Notes: a model not told the origin generated them from the sequence alone. A DNA stretch of 35,036 nt from an uncultured Candidatus Saccharibacteria bacterium (GCA_938036825.1 CALHWD010000012.1:1-35036), one strand, 5' to 3'; counted from the first letter of the stretch, positions 13,652 to 22,506 are shown. Made by a program: numbers and translations.

Positions 13652-14154
13652 CTTACCGATACCTCTATATAACCAGCACACGTACCGCGCACACGCACCT
13701 TAAAGCGGAGGCGGCAAATGTTTCCAGTGTTTAATATGAGTGTTTTCCAGCGCGTCTTTAATGGGTCGCCAGCTAGCGACTCGTCAATTTCCATGAGTTT
13801 GCGCACGGTCACTGCTGCGCCGTCGCTGTCTTCGTAGTATAAACCGCCCTGTATCGAGCTATATTGCGGGAAGCTCCACGCGTCATTGTTGATTATGCTC
13901 ATATGCATAAACATGTACCCATTTACGATAGGCTGTGTTTGTGAGCCATTGCCGGTAAACGTTACCGTAATCTCTCGTGAGCCGTTAGGAATCGTGCCGT
14001 CGTAGTCCCATGTACTGCCTGTCTCGCTCTCATACGTGCGCACACCGCTCTTACCAGAGGTAGGCTGTGTATGCTTCAGCTCCCTAAAGTCAATCTGGAG
14101 TTGCCTCAGCTCCTCATACAAAGTGTTTTCAGACAGACGATCGAGCCTAGTCAT
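13648..14154 (-). CDS. Baseplate/fibre protein, paralogue 1
   Basis: 168 residues with GAGGATC upstream. Opens with MTRLDRLSENTLYEELRQLQ, a helical head shared in style with the next two genes. The body (residues 45-168) is beta-rich with aromatic and Asn-rich loops (TGSTWDYDGTIPNG, NGYMFMHMSI). First of three tandem genes after the Gp37-like protein, so most likely part of the baseplate or side fibres. Confidence 0.66.
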   Translation of the reverse strand: MTRLDRLSENTLYEELRQLQIDFRELKHTQPTSGKSGVRTYESETGSTWDYDGTIPNGSREITVTFTGNGSQTQPIVNGYMFMHMSIINNDAWSFPQYSSIQGGLYYEDSDGAAVTVRKLMEIDESLAGDPLKTRWKTLILNTGNICRLRFKVRVRGTCAGYIEVSVR

Positions 14155-15259
14155 CGTCTTGATCCTCTTGAATCTGCGGCACGGTAAAGTCGTCTAGATA
14201 AACTTCTATCTGCTCTTCAAAACCGTTGTCGTCCAAGTGTACCTCAATCTTCTGCACCTGGTACACCTTATTCAGCCCCTCAATCATGCTGTGGCCGCTT
14301 GTGCGCACCGGTATGTAGTCACCAACCCTAATGTAGTTTGTATCAAACTCACGGCCGGTTACAGTTATCTTTGGAATCTCGAGCATAGTAGAGTATTTGG
14401 CTACAGCTGCGGCGGTGTTTTGGTTTAGGGTACTTTGCTCTTTAACGCTGTTGAATGTCACAACCTTCTCACGTGTGTAGTAAGCGTTAATACTCAGCGG
14501 GTCGCTCTGCACTGATACGATTTGGTCATCACCAAAACCAGAACCAAGCCCCCAGATTTTGTTGTACACACTAGTGGCCGAACGTTCGATGGAGGCACTC
14601 TTTACGTTACCTTCAGGGCCGCCAATGACAAACTCAATGTCAGTGCGTGGCGAGCCAAAGGTAGACAATGTGTAAAATTTCTTGTCAGGGGTAACCCTCA
14701 CGTCAAAATTGCCATCGATGAGGTTGGTAAGCTTCAGTATCTTGTCTTTAACGTCAGCGCGCTTGTATGTACGGTCACGTAGCTTGCCGGTCATGTATTG
14801 GCCGTCGTGCGGCACTTCTATGCCCATATCGCCTGTGCTATCGCTCTGGATACGGCGCACAAGGTCAAGTGCAATCTCTGCGGCGTCTGTCTGGCGGTAC
14901 TCATTGGTTACCAGGCGGTCTTTAAGCATGTTTAGGTAGCCAGTTACGCGTACTTCAATATCGGCCTCTTGGTCAATTTTAATGGTGGTAGACGTTACTT
15001 GGCCGCCTACGATATATACGCCATTGCGCTTCACCCGCACATCTGTCTGCAACGGGTAAAGTAATGACTGCGGAGGTGTACCGATACTAGCACAGTACCG
15101 CTCAAACTCGTGCAAGTCTACCATAAACTCGATAGTGTCAGCTTCGTTGCGCTCAGTAGAGTAGCGCCGGTTTTTACAGAGGTGGGTAATGTCTGCGAGC
15201 TTCTGGCCATTCTTGTGCCATAGCTCAAATGCGTAATCGCTGCCATGTTTAAAGTCCAT
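14147..15259 (-). CDS. Gp37-like minor tail protein (tail-tip hub)
   Basis: 370 residues from ATG 15259, with GGGGGT 6 bases upstream; the frame opens earlier, but those codons overlap the preceding gene. The pattern FELWHKNGQKLADITH, then VDLHEFERYC, VYIVGGQVTSTTI and RVTGYLNMLKDRLV matches siphovirus tail proteins of the ReqiPepy6 Gp37-like group, which correspond to the tail-tip hub. The C-terminus has the usual EIPKITVTGREFD and VGDYIPVRTSGHSM segments and an acidic end. It follows Dit, as expected. Confidence 0.8.
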   Translation of the reverse strand: MDFKHGSDYAFELWHKNGQKLADITHLCKNRRYSTERNEADTIEFMVDLHEFERYCASIGTPPQSLLYPLQTDVRVKRNGVYIVGGQVTSTTIKIDQEADIEVRVTGYLNMLKDRLVTNEYRQTDAAEIALDLVRRIQSDSTGDMGIEVPHDGQYMTGKLRDRTYKRADVKDKILKLTNLIDGNFDVRVTPDKKFYTLSTFGSPRTDIEFVIGGPEGNVKSASIERSATSVYNKIWGLGSGFGDDQIVSVQSDPLSINAYYTREKVVTFNSVKEQSTLNQNTAAAVAKYSTMLEIPKITVTGREFDTNYIRVGDYIPVRTSGHSMIEGLNKVYQVQKIEVHLDDNGFEEQIEVYLDDFTVPQIQEDQDDD

Positions 15260-15260
15260 A

Positions 15261-16088
15261 CTATACCCCCATAAAGCCGTTACGCCACTCAACGATAGCT
15301 ACTACTGTGTCAGCACCGCTTGCGCTTTCCAGCTTAAAGACATTATCGCTAGGTTGTAAGCTAAAGAACGTGCTTTGGTCACTCAGCTTGTCAAAGATAT
15401 TGCCGCCATTTAGTAGGACGCTACGGGTACGGGTATCAATGACAACCTCGCTACCTTCTGGCGCACTAAAGCCAGACAGCTGCACAAGCTTGCCGGTAGT
15501 AACGTTAATCAGCGTTGGGTCGGTCATGCTGCCCTTAAACTTGATTACAGGCTTTACCGGAGCGTTACCGTTGTTACGTGCTGTAACTTCGCCGCTACCA
15601 GACTGCCAGCTAACAGGTAATACATACGGGAAGGTGTAACCACCGCCACGTTGCTTGCCAACCTGTACAGATAGCGCTGTACCGTCTGTGTTGTCGTAGA
15701 TAACAGGGTCGGGGCACAGAAACTCAAAGCGAAAGTCGGAACTATTGATTAACCGGTCAAAGTCCATCTCGGAATCAGTCAGGTGGCCATTTACCAAGTA
15801 CGAGTTACCGGCATTGGTGATCAGCTCAATAGCGATTGATCTTTGCCGCACAGCCGCCATAATCTCTTTACGCTTCTGCTCTAGCTCTGCTTCATCTTCG
15901 CCGAATATACGCCCTTGTATAGACACTTTACGCATACCGTAGAACTGTGAGGCGACGTAGCCGCCGTCTCTCTCAGTCGAGACGGCGCTACTCGTACGAA
16001 TCTCGGGAATGGCAAAACCTTTTACTGTGTCCAGGTAAAACCTACTCTCTCGATCGTTTATTACAAAGTTGTTTAGTTTAATGATCAT
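15261..16088 (-). CDS. Distal tail protein (Dit)
   Basis: 275 residues. Typical siphovirus tail component (Dit) features: a short N-terminal strand (IIKLNNFVINDRESRFYLD), the GFAIPEIRTSSAV segment, SIQGRIFGEDEAELEQKRKE (strand followed by the belt helix), and FRFEFLCPDPVIYD leading into a C-terminal galectin-like half. It lies between the tape measure and the Gp37-like hub. Dit forms the hexameric ring joining the tail tube to the baseplate. Confidence 0.85.
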   Translation of the reverse strand: MIIKLNNFVINDRESRFYLDTVKGFAIPEIRTSSAVSTERDGGYVASQFYGMRKVSIQGRIFGEDEAELEQKRKEIMAAVRQRSIAIELITNAGNSYLVNGHLTDSEMDFDRLINSSDFRFEFLCPDPVIYDNTDGTALSVQVGKQRGGGYTFPYVLPVSWQSGSGEVTARNNGNAPVKPVIKFKGSMTDPTLINVTTGKLVQLSGFSAPEGSEVVIDTRTRSVLLNGGNIFDKLSDQSTFFSLQPSDNVFKLESASGADTVVAIVEWRNGFMGV

Positions 16089-18367
16089 CCCCGTGCTAAC
16101 CTCCAGCCGATTTGCTCTATTACATTGTGCGCATCAACGTCGTTGTGTACTTCCATGTGTTGTATTGTAACACCGCCGCCACCGCCTCGGCTATTCCGGA
16201 AGGCGTTCGCTGTCTGTGTAGCAGTGTACACGTCAGCACCCTTCGGAAGGTTAACCAGCTCAGGGCCGCGCTCACCAACCAAGGTAACACCACCGGCGTA
16301 GTTCTTCGCACCAAAGGCGAGACGAGGTAAGCCGATGTGAGGTATACCAGGAATGTGCACGCCAGGTATCTTATTGATGATGCCGGCCGCACCATTGATC
16401 ATACTGATAAAGCTGTTAAGGCCGTTTTGCACCATGCCGATGATGCCGTTGACGACGCCACGGATAGTACCGCCGATCATATTACCAGCTACAGTACCGA
16501 TTGGCCGGAAAAAGCTCGCAATAGCGTTGTACACGCCGCTAGCTACGCCAATGATGCTATTTAGCGCACCAGATGCCGCATTAGCGGCCCAGCCGAACAC
16601 AGCACCAAAGAAATTGCCGACGCCAGAGAAGATGCCGCGGATCTGCGCCCAGACACCGCCGAAAAAGCTAGCGATAGGCGACCATACAGCCATAACGACA
16701 GCAGACGCGGTTTGGAAAACTGCTTGGATAAAGCCGGTAACAGCTTGGAATCCAGCCGATATACCACTCCACAAAGCGTTTAGTACGGCCATAATCTGGT
16801 CTTTAAAGGTAATCACAAGCCCAATAAGCAGCGAGAATGGCCAGAACATGATGGCAAGGATGGTCGGGCCCCAATTTTGCAAGAAAGCAGTCACATTGTT
16901 AAAGGCTGTTGTAATAGCCTGCCATACGTTACTCAGTGCCTGGCCAATGCCGTTAAAGATGCCAGTAAACCACTCAACCATGCCGTTCCAGGCGGTCTTG
17001 ATCCACTCAACTGCGTTGCTAAAGATGTGGAAACGCTGCTCAAGGTCGATAAGTAGCGGAATGACAATGGCAATCGCAGTTATGATGAGCCCGATTGGGT
17101 TTTTGCTGATGACGCCGGCCAAGTATTTAAAAGCACCGCCAGCTTCCTTAACTTTGACGAATAGGCCACCGAACCAGCCTATAACCTGATTGATTTTTAG
17201 CGCTATAAACAGGGAGGCGACATAAGAGATAATAGGCGTAAGCGCCGTAAGGGCCGCACCAAATGCCTCGATGATGCCAGAGTTTGCAAGCTCTTTAATG
17301 AGTTTTGTTAGCGGTGGCAGTAACTTCATACCAACGTCTGTGCCAACAGTCTCTAGTGTACTCTTCAAGTTGTCCAGCGCACCGTTAAAGCCGCTATTCT
17401 GTGCCTTCGCCAAGTCCATAGCAGCACCAGAACGGCCCACGGCCTTCGACATGTCATCGTATGACTTACCAGCCGAATCAGCCAGGAAGGCAGCCGCACG
17501 GAAGGCGTCAGTACCAAAGATAGTGGCCAGCGCTTGCTGCTTCTGCTCTTCAGACAGGCCTTTGAGCCCGTTTTGGAGGTTTTGGGCGAGTTGCCGCATA
17601 CCAACGAACTTACCGCTAGCATCGTAGGCATTAATACCCAACTCATGCATAAGGTTTGCGGCCTTTTTGCTCGGGTTAGCCAAGCTAATAAGCATGGTCT
17701 TAAGCGATGTACCTGCGTCTGATCCTTGCATACCACGGTTAGCGAATAAGCCAAGTGTGGTCACTGTGTCCTCTAATGACACACCAAACTGGCTAGCAAC
17801 AGCTGCGGACTGCTGGAGGCCTAGAGAGAGGCCACGAATATCTGTAGCGGAGGCGTTAGCTCCGTTAGCGAGAACGTCAGCAACCTTGCCGGCGTCGCTC
17901 CCTTTCAATTTGAAAGCGTTCAATGCTTGTGCTGCGATAGTAGCAGCGTCTGCCACGTCAATCTGGCCTGCTTTAGCAAGGGACATAACGCCCTTTGATG
18001 CGGCTAGTGTATCATTCACCGACAAACCGGCCTTTGACAGCTCTGTCATGGCGTTTGCGGCGTCTCTAGCACTTACACCAGGCAAAGATGCATCTTGGCC
18101 CAACTCACGTGCTTTAGCGGCCACCATGGCCATCTGCTGCGCTGTAGCACCAGATACTGATTTGAATATGTTCAAGCCTTGCTCGTAGTCGCCGGCCATC
18201 TTCACAGAGGCTACACCGGCAGCTAATGCACCAGCGCCCACAAGCTTCATGGCCGAACCAACAGGCTCTAGGTGCTTTTTAAGCTTCCCGGAGGCAGCAC
18301 TCACCCTGTCCATCTCTTGGGTGGCTTGGTCTCGTGCTTTGATAATGATCTGTATAGTATTAGCCAT
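16085..18367 (-). CDS. Tail tape measure protein
   Basis: 760 residues, the longest gene. Residues 1-35 are helical (IIIKARDQATQEMDRVSAAS), then an Ala-rich TP901-type tape-measure domain (about 60-350) with LPGVSARDAANAMTELSKAG and FANRGMQGSDAGTSLKTMLI. Residues 370-680 contain many hydrophobic helices and Trp-rich repeats (MAVWSPIASFFGGVWAQI), the membrane-active part thought to help DNA cross the envelope. A Gly-rich end carries FAKNYAGGVTLVGERGPEL-like sequence typical of the family. Its length implies a tail of roughly 110 nm, using the usual rule of about 0.15 nm per residue. Confidence 0.93.
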   Translation of the reverse strand: MANTIQIIIKARDQATQEMDRVSAASGKLKKHLEPVGSAMKLVGAGALAAGVASVKMAGDYEQGLNIFKSVSGATAQQMAMVAAKARELGQDASLPGVSARDAANAMTELSKAGLSVNDTLAASKGVMSLAKAGQIDVADAATIAAQALNAFKLKGSDAGKVADVLANGANASATDIRGLSLGLQQSAAVASQFGVSLEDTVTTLGLFANRGMQGSDAGTSLKTMLISLANPSKKAANLMHELGINAYDASGKFVGMRQLAQNLQNGLKGLSEEQKQQALATIFGTDAFRAAAFLADSAGKSYDDMSKAVGRSGAAMDLAKAQNSGFNGALDNLKSTLETVGTDVGMKLLPPLTKLIKELANSGIIEAFGAALTALTPIISYVASLFIALKINQVIGWFGGLFVKVKEAGGAFKYLAGVISKNPIGLIITAIAIVIPLLIDLEQRFHIFSNAVEWIKTAWNGMVEWFTGIFNGIGQALSNVWQAITTAFNNVTAFLQNWGPTILAIMFWPFSLLIGLVITFKDQIMAVLNALWSGISAGFQAVTGFIQAVFQTASAVVMAVWSPIASFFGGVWAQIRGIFSGVGNFFGAVFGWAANAASGALNSIIGVASGVYNAIASFFRPIGTVAGNMIGGTIRGVVNGIIGMVQNGLNSFISMINGAAGIINKIPGVHIPGIPHIGLPRLAFGAKNYAGGVTLVGERGPELVNLPKGADVYTATQTANAFRNSRGGGGGVTIQHMEVHNDVDAHNVIEQIGWRLARG

Positions 18368-18602
18368 GGTTGTTTACGCTGCTATTCTGGCGCATTGCCT
18401 TTTTATTCTCGTACTCGCTCCGCTTGTCTTCAAGGTAGAATATCTTCATCATGTAATTAACCTCTGCGACCGGCTCGTCGTCCATCTCTTGGGCGGTTAG
18501 CCCAAACTCTTTACGATAACGCCGGCGAGTTAGCAAGTCCAATGTGGCTGCTTCCTTCGCCGGCCTATCGTAGTAAATGACGCGCTCCAAGTCGCTAACT
18601 AT
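18360..18602 (-). CDS. Tail assembly chaperone, frameshift extension (GT part)
   Basis: This frame encodes 80 residues reached by a -1 slip from the preceding gene at CCCAAAA (18608-18602). The first codon after the slip is ATA at 18602-18600, giving IVSDLERVIYYDRPAKEAAT and a basic helical domain. An independent start at TTG 18590 is possible on paper, but it has no ribosome site. Together with the 113 upstream residues, the fusion would be 193 residues. Such G/GT pairs just ahead of the tape-measure gene are a hallmark of long-tailed phages; the longer form chaperones tape-measure folding and tube assembly. Confidence 0.85.
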   Translation of the reverse strand: MVSDLERVIYYDRPAKEAATLDLLTRRRYRKEFGLTAQEMDDEPVAEVNYMMKIFYLEDKRSEYENKKAMRQNSSVNNHG

Positions 18603-18940
18603 TTTGGGTCAGTAGCACCAACCGCTGCCACAATCACTTGCGATGCTGCGGACACTGGCAAATCGTCCAGGTCATCAGCTTCTGCGTCTACTAGCTCACC
18701 GTTAAAGACGATCTTGCCACCCACAAAACCCTTTTTAACCATAGGCAGCAACTGTGCTGTCTGGTCATCGGTTAGCTCGCCGTCTGCGCTAGCTTCACCC
18801 TGGAAGTTGCGTAGCTCTGGAAGCTGCTTCATGGTTAGTGGTGCAATCTCTACGTAAGCGTCTTTCCATAGCTTGCCGTACTTGTCGGCTAACATGGCTA
18901 GACTTACTTTGGTTGCGAATTGTTGTGATAAACGGCCCAT
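18599..18940 (-). CDS. Tail assembly chaperone (G part)
   Basis: 113 residues, GGAAAGGA upstream. Mostly helical and acidic, with PLTMKQLPELRNFQGEASAD and an acidic DAEADDLDDLP run. Position between tail tube and tape measure identifies it as the first tail chaperone. The final codons read GAC CCA AAA TAG and contain the slippery heptamer. Confidence 0.85.
   Translation of the reverse strand: MGRLSQQFATKVSLAMLADKYGKLWKDAYVEIAPLTMKQLPELRNFQGEASADGELTDDQTAQLLPMVKKGFVGGKIVFNGELVDAEADDLDDLPVSAASQVIVAAVGATDPK
18602..18608 (-). promoter_or_regulatory. Programmed -1 frameshift site CCCAAAA
   Basis: On the minus strand C-CCA-AAA is in the zero frame of the chaperone gene, immediately before its TAG stop. 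It has the X-XXY-YYZ form. Slipping back one base leads straight into the open frame that ends at 18360. The frame arithmetic is exact. Confidence 0.85.
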
Positions 18941-18970
18941 ATTGGTTGGTGTCCTTTCCTTATTGATTTA

Positions 18971-19960
18971 TTAGTAACTTGCGGTGCTGTTCACCAGCTC
19001 TGCCTCAATCTGCGTGCCGTTAGCAGCAGAGAAGAGGCCTTGCACGGTGAACTTCTCCATAACAACATCATCGAGCCCTTGGTCGCGCTCCCACTCAGAG
19101 ATAACGACAGCAGGCAAGATAAACTTAAGCGAAGGGTTTTCATCCTTGGCTGTACCGATCTTGTCGTCGGTGTTCACCATCGAAAGCTCGAGGGCGTACT
19201 TGGTGTTCTTCAGCGATGCATCCTTAAGCGTGTTGTCGCTGTAGCGCCGCTCACACTCAAAGCTAACGTCAAACGCCTTATTGTGAATCTCGGCAGGCGT
19301 GACACTACCAGCCTCGTAGTAGGCCTCAGTGTTACGCTCAATCTTCACCTTTGCGCTCTTGATCGATACACGTGGTGCTGCTGCAAGGCCGGCTTTGTTA
19401 TCGGCCATCTTCAGCTGGCAGTACTTACTGGTAAACTCAGCTTCAGACTCCACAAACGTGACGGTGCTTGTAGCAGGCGTGCCCCGGCGACCGATAAAGT
19501 CAGCGGTGTACTTCACGTACTCACCGGTAACAATGTCAATCTCAAGGCTCTTAAGGCACGACAGCTCGTACTTAAGGTCGGCAGCTGGTGACTTTTCAAA
19601 GATAGTCAGGCTTGGTGACAAGTTGCTGTTAAGACGGGTAAAGTTGTGCTTGAACGTACCAGCCTTTGCGCCGGCAGCGCTCGTAACTTGCCCAAGGGCT
19701 GCAAGCAGGATCAAGCCAAAGCTTTCTACCTGGATCTTGCCCTCAATCTTACCCTCGCTCCAGATTTGGGTGACGATAGCGTCGTTGTTTAGGTCGATCA
19801 CGCCCATGGCGCTGTTGTTAAGTGCACTCTCGTGCTTGTCTTGTAGGTCAGCGCTCAAGTGAGGTATCCAGTGAGCCGCGGTAGCAGCTGCTGTGCCACG
19901 CGTAGCTTCCTTGGCGATACCATAGCTAATACGCCGACCGATAAAGTCGATATTTGCCAT
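18971..19960 (-). CDS. Major tail (tube) protein
   Basis: 329 residues. Begins MANIDFIGRRISYGIAKEAT and continues with beta-rich segments and TFKHNFTRLNSNLSPSLTIF, the layout of actinophage-type tail tube proteins (phage tail tube, HK97 gpV-like fold). Position just before the chaperone pair and after the connector genes supports it. The protein polymerises as hexameric rings around the tape measure. Confidence 0.85.
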   Translation of the reverse strand: MANIDFIGRRISYGIAKEATRGTAAATAAHWIPHLSADLQDKHESALNNSAMGVIDLNNDAIVTQIWSEGKIEGKIQVESFGLILLAALGQVTSAAGAKAGTFKHNFTRLNSNLSPSLTIFEKSPAADLKYELSCLKSLEIDIVTGEYVKYTADFIGRRGTPATSTVTFVESEAEFTSKYCQLKMADNKAGLAAAPRVSIKSAKVKIERNTEAYYEAGSVTPAEIHNKAFDVSFECERRYSDNTLKDASLKNTKYALELSMVNTDDKIGTAKDENPSLKFILPAVVISEWERDQGLDDVVMEKFTVQGLFSAANGTQIEAELVNSTASY

Positions 19961-20148
19961 TATTTGGCCTCCGTGTTACTTTTATCATCTGATGTATCAG
20001 GCTCAGCCTCGACTGGCTCAGCTTCATCAAACGTCTCATTGATCATATTGTCGAACCTCAAAGCCGCCTCTTGTGCCGACGTGGCCTCAACGGTCTTGCC
20101 GGTCTCGGGGTTAAAGTAGGTACGTTTTGGTGATTGGTTATTGTTCAT
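19960..20148 (-). CDS. Small acidic protein of the neck/tail region
   Basis: 62 residues from ATG 20148, preferred over ATG 20154 because AGGAG is then 7 bases away. Starts NNNQSPKRTYFNPETGKTVE and ends in an acidic tail (DEAEPVEAEPDTSDDKSN). It shares a TAATG overlap with the tail-tube gene. No family recognised. Confidence 0.65.
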   Translation of the reverse strand: MNNNQSPKRTYFNPETGKTVEATSAQEAALRFDNMINETFDEAEPVEAEPDTSDDKSNTEAK

Positions 20149-20180
20149 GTTCATACTCCTACCTGATTATAAACAATTTA

Positions 20181-20642
20181 CTAGTTACCTGTGTAGTGGT
20201 CGTAGCGCACTATAACATTGATAGTAGCCACTAAAGCCATCACAGGCTCGGTTGCCACGCTCCAGCCGGCAGACGTTGGCACAACGCCTAGCACACGGTC
20301 TTTGCCACGGTGTCGTAGCCCGTCTAGGTCTACCGTGTCATCTATCGCGTCACGAATAAGCCCAGACAGTATGCGCATGTTCTTAAAGTCCTCTGCGCGC
20401 TTGCTCTCGTCATCGTTCATAGGAATGATGGCAATGACATTAAAGCCCTCACGGCGGTGCACTTCAGTGTTCTGCCCAAGCTCTGCTGGTGCGTCGTCTG
20501 GCACGATCATCACAGCAGGGTAGCCCTGATACTTATTGACTCCATCGTCGTAGTCTACAACCTCAGCAAACACAGGGTTGCCGTCTTCGTCGCGGATAGC
20601 CTTTACTACCTCTACTAGTTTGTTGCTAATCTTATTCTGCAT
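20181..20642 (-). CDS. Tail terminator / completion protein
   Basis: 153 residues of mixed alpha-beta with YPAVMIVPDDAPAE, a central GFNVIAIIPM strand and MALVATINVIVRYDHYTGN at the end. Place and size fit the tail terminator (gpU-like) encoded after the HK97 gp10-like gene. The fold assignment is by pattern and context. Confidence 0.7.
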   Translation of the reverse strand: MQNKISNKLVEVVKAIRDEDGNPVFAEVVDYDDGVNKYQGYPAVMIVPDDAPAELGQNTEVHRREGFNVIAIIPMNDDESKRAEDFKNMRILSGLIRDAIDDTVDLDGLRHRGKDRVLGVVPTSAGWSVATEPVMALVATINVIVRYDHYTGN

Positions 20643-20643
20643 G

Positions 20644-21114
20644 TTATGCCTCCAACTTGCTTATTACGTTTGCTATGGCTCGTGCTGCGTACTCTTGTAT
20701 CTGCGGCTCGGTCTCTTTGTACGTCTTCTCGATGAATGGCTGTGGCTGCGTACCCTTACGAGCAATGGAACGGGCTACCACAAATGGCGACACATTACCT
20801 AGCTTGGCTCGCACCCATCGTTGAAAGTCTTCGTTTTTCCACGGCGGTATACGACTGCCAGGCTTGCGGCCCTTCTCGATTACCGGTGCGTACTTACTCA
20901 ATGGTGTAATCTTCGCCTCTCCGTTGCCAACGGTGCGCTGTATATTGCCCGCCAGACGCTGTGTGACACCCACAGGGGCGTTTTTACGCATCGATCGCTG
21001 CACTATTACCGAACCATTAGCCAAGATACGCTGGACAGCTCCAGAGGCCTCTCCGCGCCATCTACGGCCTAGCTGCGGTACGTTACCAGTATCAACCTTG
21101 ATGTAAGTAGACAT
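20644..21114 (-). CDS. HK97 gp10-like neck protein
   Basis: 156 residues. Diagnostic features of the gp10-like family: SVIVQRSMRKNAPVGVTQRL (basic helix then Pro-turn), SKYAPVIEKGRKPGSRIPP, and the C-terminal KGTQPQPFIEKTY motif. These proteins close the head-tail joint. It overlaps the next upstream gene by one base (TAATG). Confidence 0.85.
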   Translation of the reverse strand: MSTYIKVDTGNVPQLGRRWRGEASGAVQRILANGSVIVQRSMRKNAPVGVTQRLAGNIQRTVGNGEAKITPLSKYAPVIEKGRKPGSRIPPWKNEDFQRWVRAKLGNVSPFVVARSIARKGTQPQPFIEKTYKETEPQIQEYAARAIANVISKLEA

Positions 21115-21428
21115 TACGCGGCAAGCTCCAGCACGTAATGTGAGTGAGTCACATTGTCAAAGTTCTCGTACGGGTTAAGCGCTTTGACGGCGTAGTTGCG
21201 CCCAGCCTGATCAGTCACAGTGTCATTTACCTTGATCTTGTCAGTGTTGGCGTACATGTCAAACGCTTTGTAGGCACTGATATTGTACGCCACGCTGTTC
21301 TCACGGCTCATGGGCAAGATAGTGCATGGCACGCCGCTCATAACGGCCTGTGTCTTCTGCACCATCCCCTGCGTCTTCATAAGGCGCTTAACGGTCACGG
21401 TATGACGTAGCATGTTGGCGCTAATCAT
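21114..21428 (-). CDS. Head-tail joining (head closure) protein
   Basis: 104 residues beginning MLRHTVTVKRLMKTQGM, with later strands (VPCTILPMSRENSVAYNI, KIKVNDTVTDQAG) typical of SPP1 gp16-like/phage head-tail joining family. Correct order between the connector and the gp10-like gene. Confidence 0.78.
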   Translation of the reverse strand: MISANMLRHTVTVKRLMKTQGMVQKTQAVMSGVPCTILPMSRENSVAYNISAYKAFDMYANTDKIKVNDTVTDQAGRNYAVKALNPYENFDNVTHSHYVLELAA

Positions 21429-21988
21429 ACGAGAAACCTCACAAACGGCGCTAACAGCGTTTGCTCTTTCTTTGATACGCTGTAGGTCTTCTGGTAGTTG
21501 CCCACACGCTCAGATGTGACTGTAGTGCCACCGCTGCTAATCTCATTAGCCATGCCACGCACCATAAGGATAGCGGCCATCTTCACGGCTGCTGGCACGT
21601 CCTCAAGACCGTACGTGTAAGTAATATGGAGTTGGTCGTAGTCTGTGCGCTCGTATTGGTCTTTATAGCCTGTCGTAGACAGTGTGACGCGGCCGGTCTT
21701 ATTGTCTACGCTGTAGCCATGTACCTCGCTCAGACTGTCCTCTGTAGTCTCGTCGGTGATCCTACCCTGCTTGATCTTCGACACCTCTTTGATGTACACG
21801 TTGTCCAGAAACACCACAGGCCTGTAATCCTGTATCTCTGTCTCTGTCTTTAGCGACCCGAACCAAACGCCCGTAATGTCATACAGCCACTGTGGCAGCA
21901 TGTCGATATACATTTGTAGCTCAGCGTCTCTATCGTTGCCGGTGATACCCAGCTGTTTCTTTATTTCGTCTAATGTAACTATAGCCAT
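21425..21988 (-). CDS. Head-tail connector protein (gp6/gp15-like)
   Basis: 187 residues from ATG 21988, with GGAG upstream (AGGAGATAATAAAGCT). Begins MAIVTLDEIKKQLGITGNDR followed by helices, the pattern of phage QLRG/gp6-like adaptors, then a beta insertion and a final helix. It is the first gene after a mid-operon terminator. It would form the adaptor ring beneath the portal. Confidence 0.8.
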   Translation of the reverse strand: MAIVTLDEIKKQLGITGNDRDAELQMYIDMLPQWLYDITGVWFGSLKTETEIQDYRPVVFLDNVYIKEVSKIKQGRITDETTEDSLSEVHGYSVDNKTGRVTLSTTGYKDQYERTDYDQLHITYTYGLEDVPAAVKMAAILMVRGMANEISSGGTTVTSERVGNYQKTYSVSKKEQTLLAPFVRFLV

Positions 21989-22010
21989 AGCTTTATTATC
22001 TCCTATAAAC

Positions 22011-22042
22011 AGAAAAGGGGACAGCCTCCAGGCCATCCCCTT
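22011..22042 (-). terminator. Terminator-like hairpin inside the late operon
   Basis: On the minus strand AAGGGGA (22042-22036) pairs with TCCCCTT (22021-22015), with an inner GCCT/AGGC pair, and then TTCTGTTTAT follows. It lies between the small gene at 22063 and the connector. It probably reduces transcription after the capsid genes so that capsid exceeds connector. Confidence 0.7.
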
Positions 22043-22062
22043 CGCAAGTCACAGCCTGTTGG

Positions 22063-22485
22063 CTATTTCTTGTCCTTGCCAGCACCCTCAGCAGGTGGCT
22101 GCTCGTCTTTACCAGCGGCTCCAGCTTCAGCCTTTGCCTTCTCCTCTGCTTCCATCTCGGTGAGAACCTTCTCGTATGGAAACTCTGGCTCATCAGCAAA
22201 TGCGGACAGCTCCCACTCGCGAGCGGCGTACTGGTCGCCAGCCTTGTAGCGGGCAATCAGTGCGTCTTTCTCGACTTGCCAAGCGTCTTTGTTCTCGGCA
22301 ATGTAGGCAGCCTGTTCGCGGGCTTCCTCTTGCTCGTGAGTCTCAACGATCTTGTACCGTGGCTCGCCGTCAAAGTAAACCTTTGTCAGCATGTCCAGGT
22401 AGTCAAGTTTCTTTTGGGTCACGTGGTACAGGTGGTCACCTGGTACGTAAACGTCCAAACATTCTGTAAATACGATGTGTGCCAT
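22063..22485 (-). CDS. Hypothetical protein between capsid and connector
   Basis: 140 residues with AGAAAGGA upstream. Residues 1-45 are compact alpha-beta (AHIVFTECLDVYVPGDHLYH), then a long charged helix, and the end is a low-complexity Ala/Gly/Lys/Glu tail. It may be a capsid decoration or completion protein, given its place directly after the major capsid gene, but no family was recognised. Confidence 0.65.
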   Translation of the reverse strand: MAHIVFTECLDVYVPGDHLYHVTQKKLDYLDMLTKVYFDGEPRYKIVETHEQEEAREQAAYIAENKDAWQVEKDALIARYKAGDQYAAREWELSAFADEPEFPYEKVLTEMEAEEKAKAEAGAAGKDEQPPAEGAGKDKK

Positions 22486-22506
22486 TTAGTGTGTCCTTTC
22501 TTTTAA

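Noticed and set aside
16353..17189. Long plus-strand open frame opposite the tape measure gene
   Set aside because: Low-complexity Pro/Met/Ala product caused by the Ala-rich codons of the opposite strand; no ribosome site and wrong strand for the operon.
18360..18590. Stand-alone gene starting at TTG 18590
   Set aside because: No ribosome site; the exact frame relation to CCCAAAA makes it the frameshift extension.
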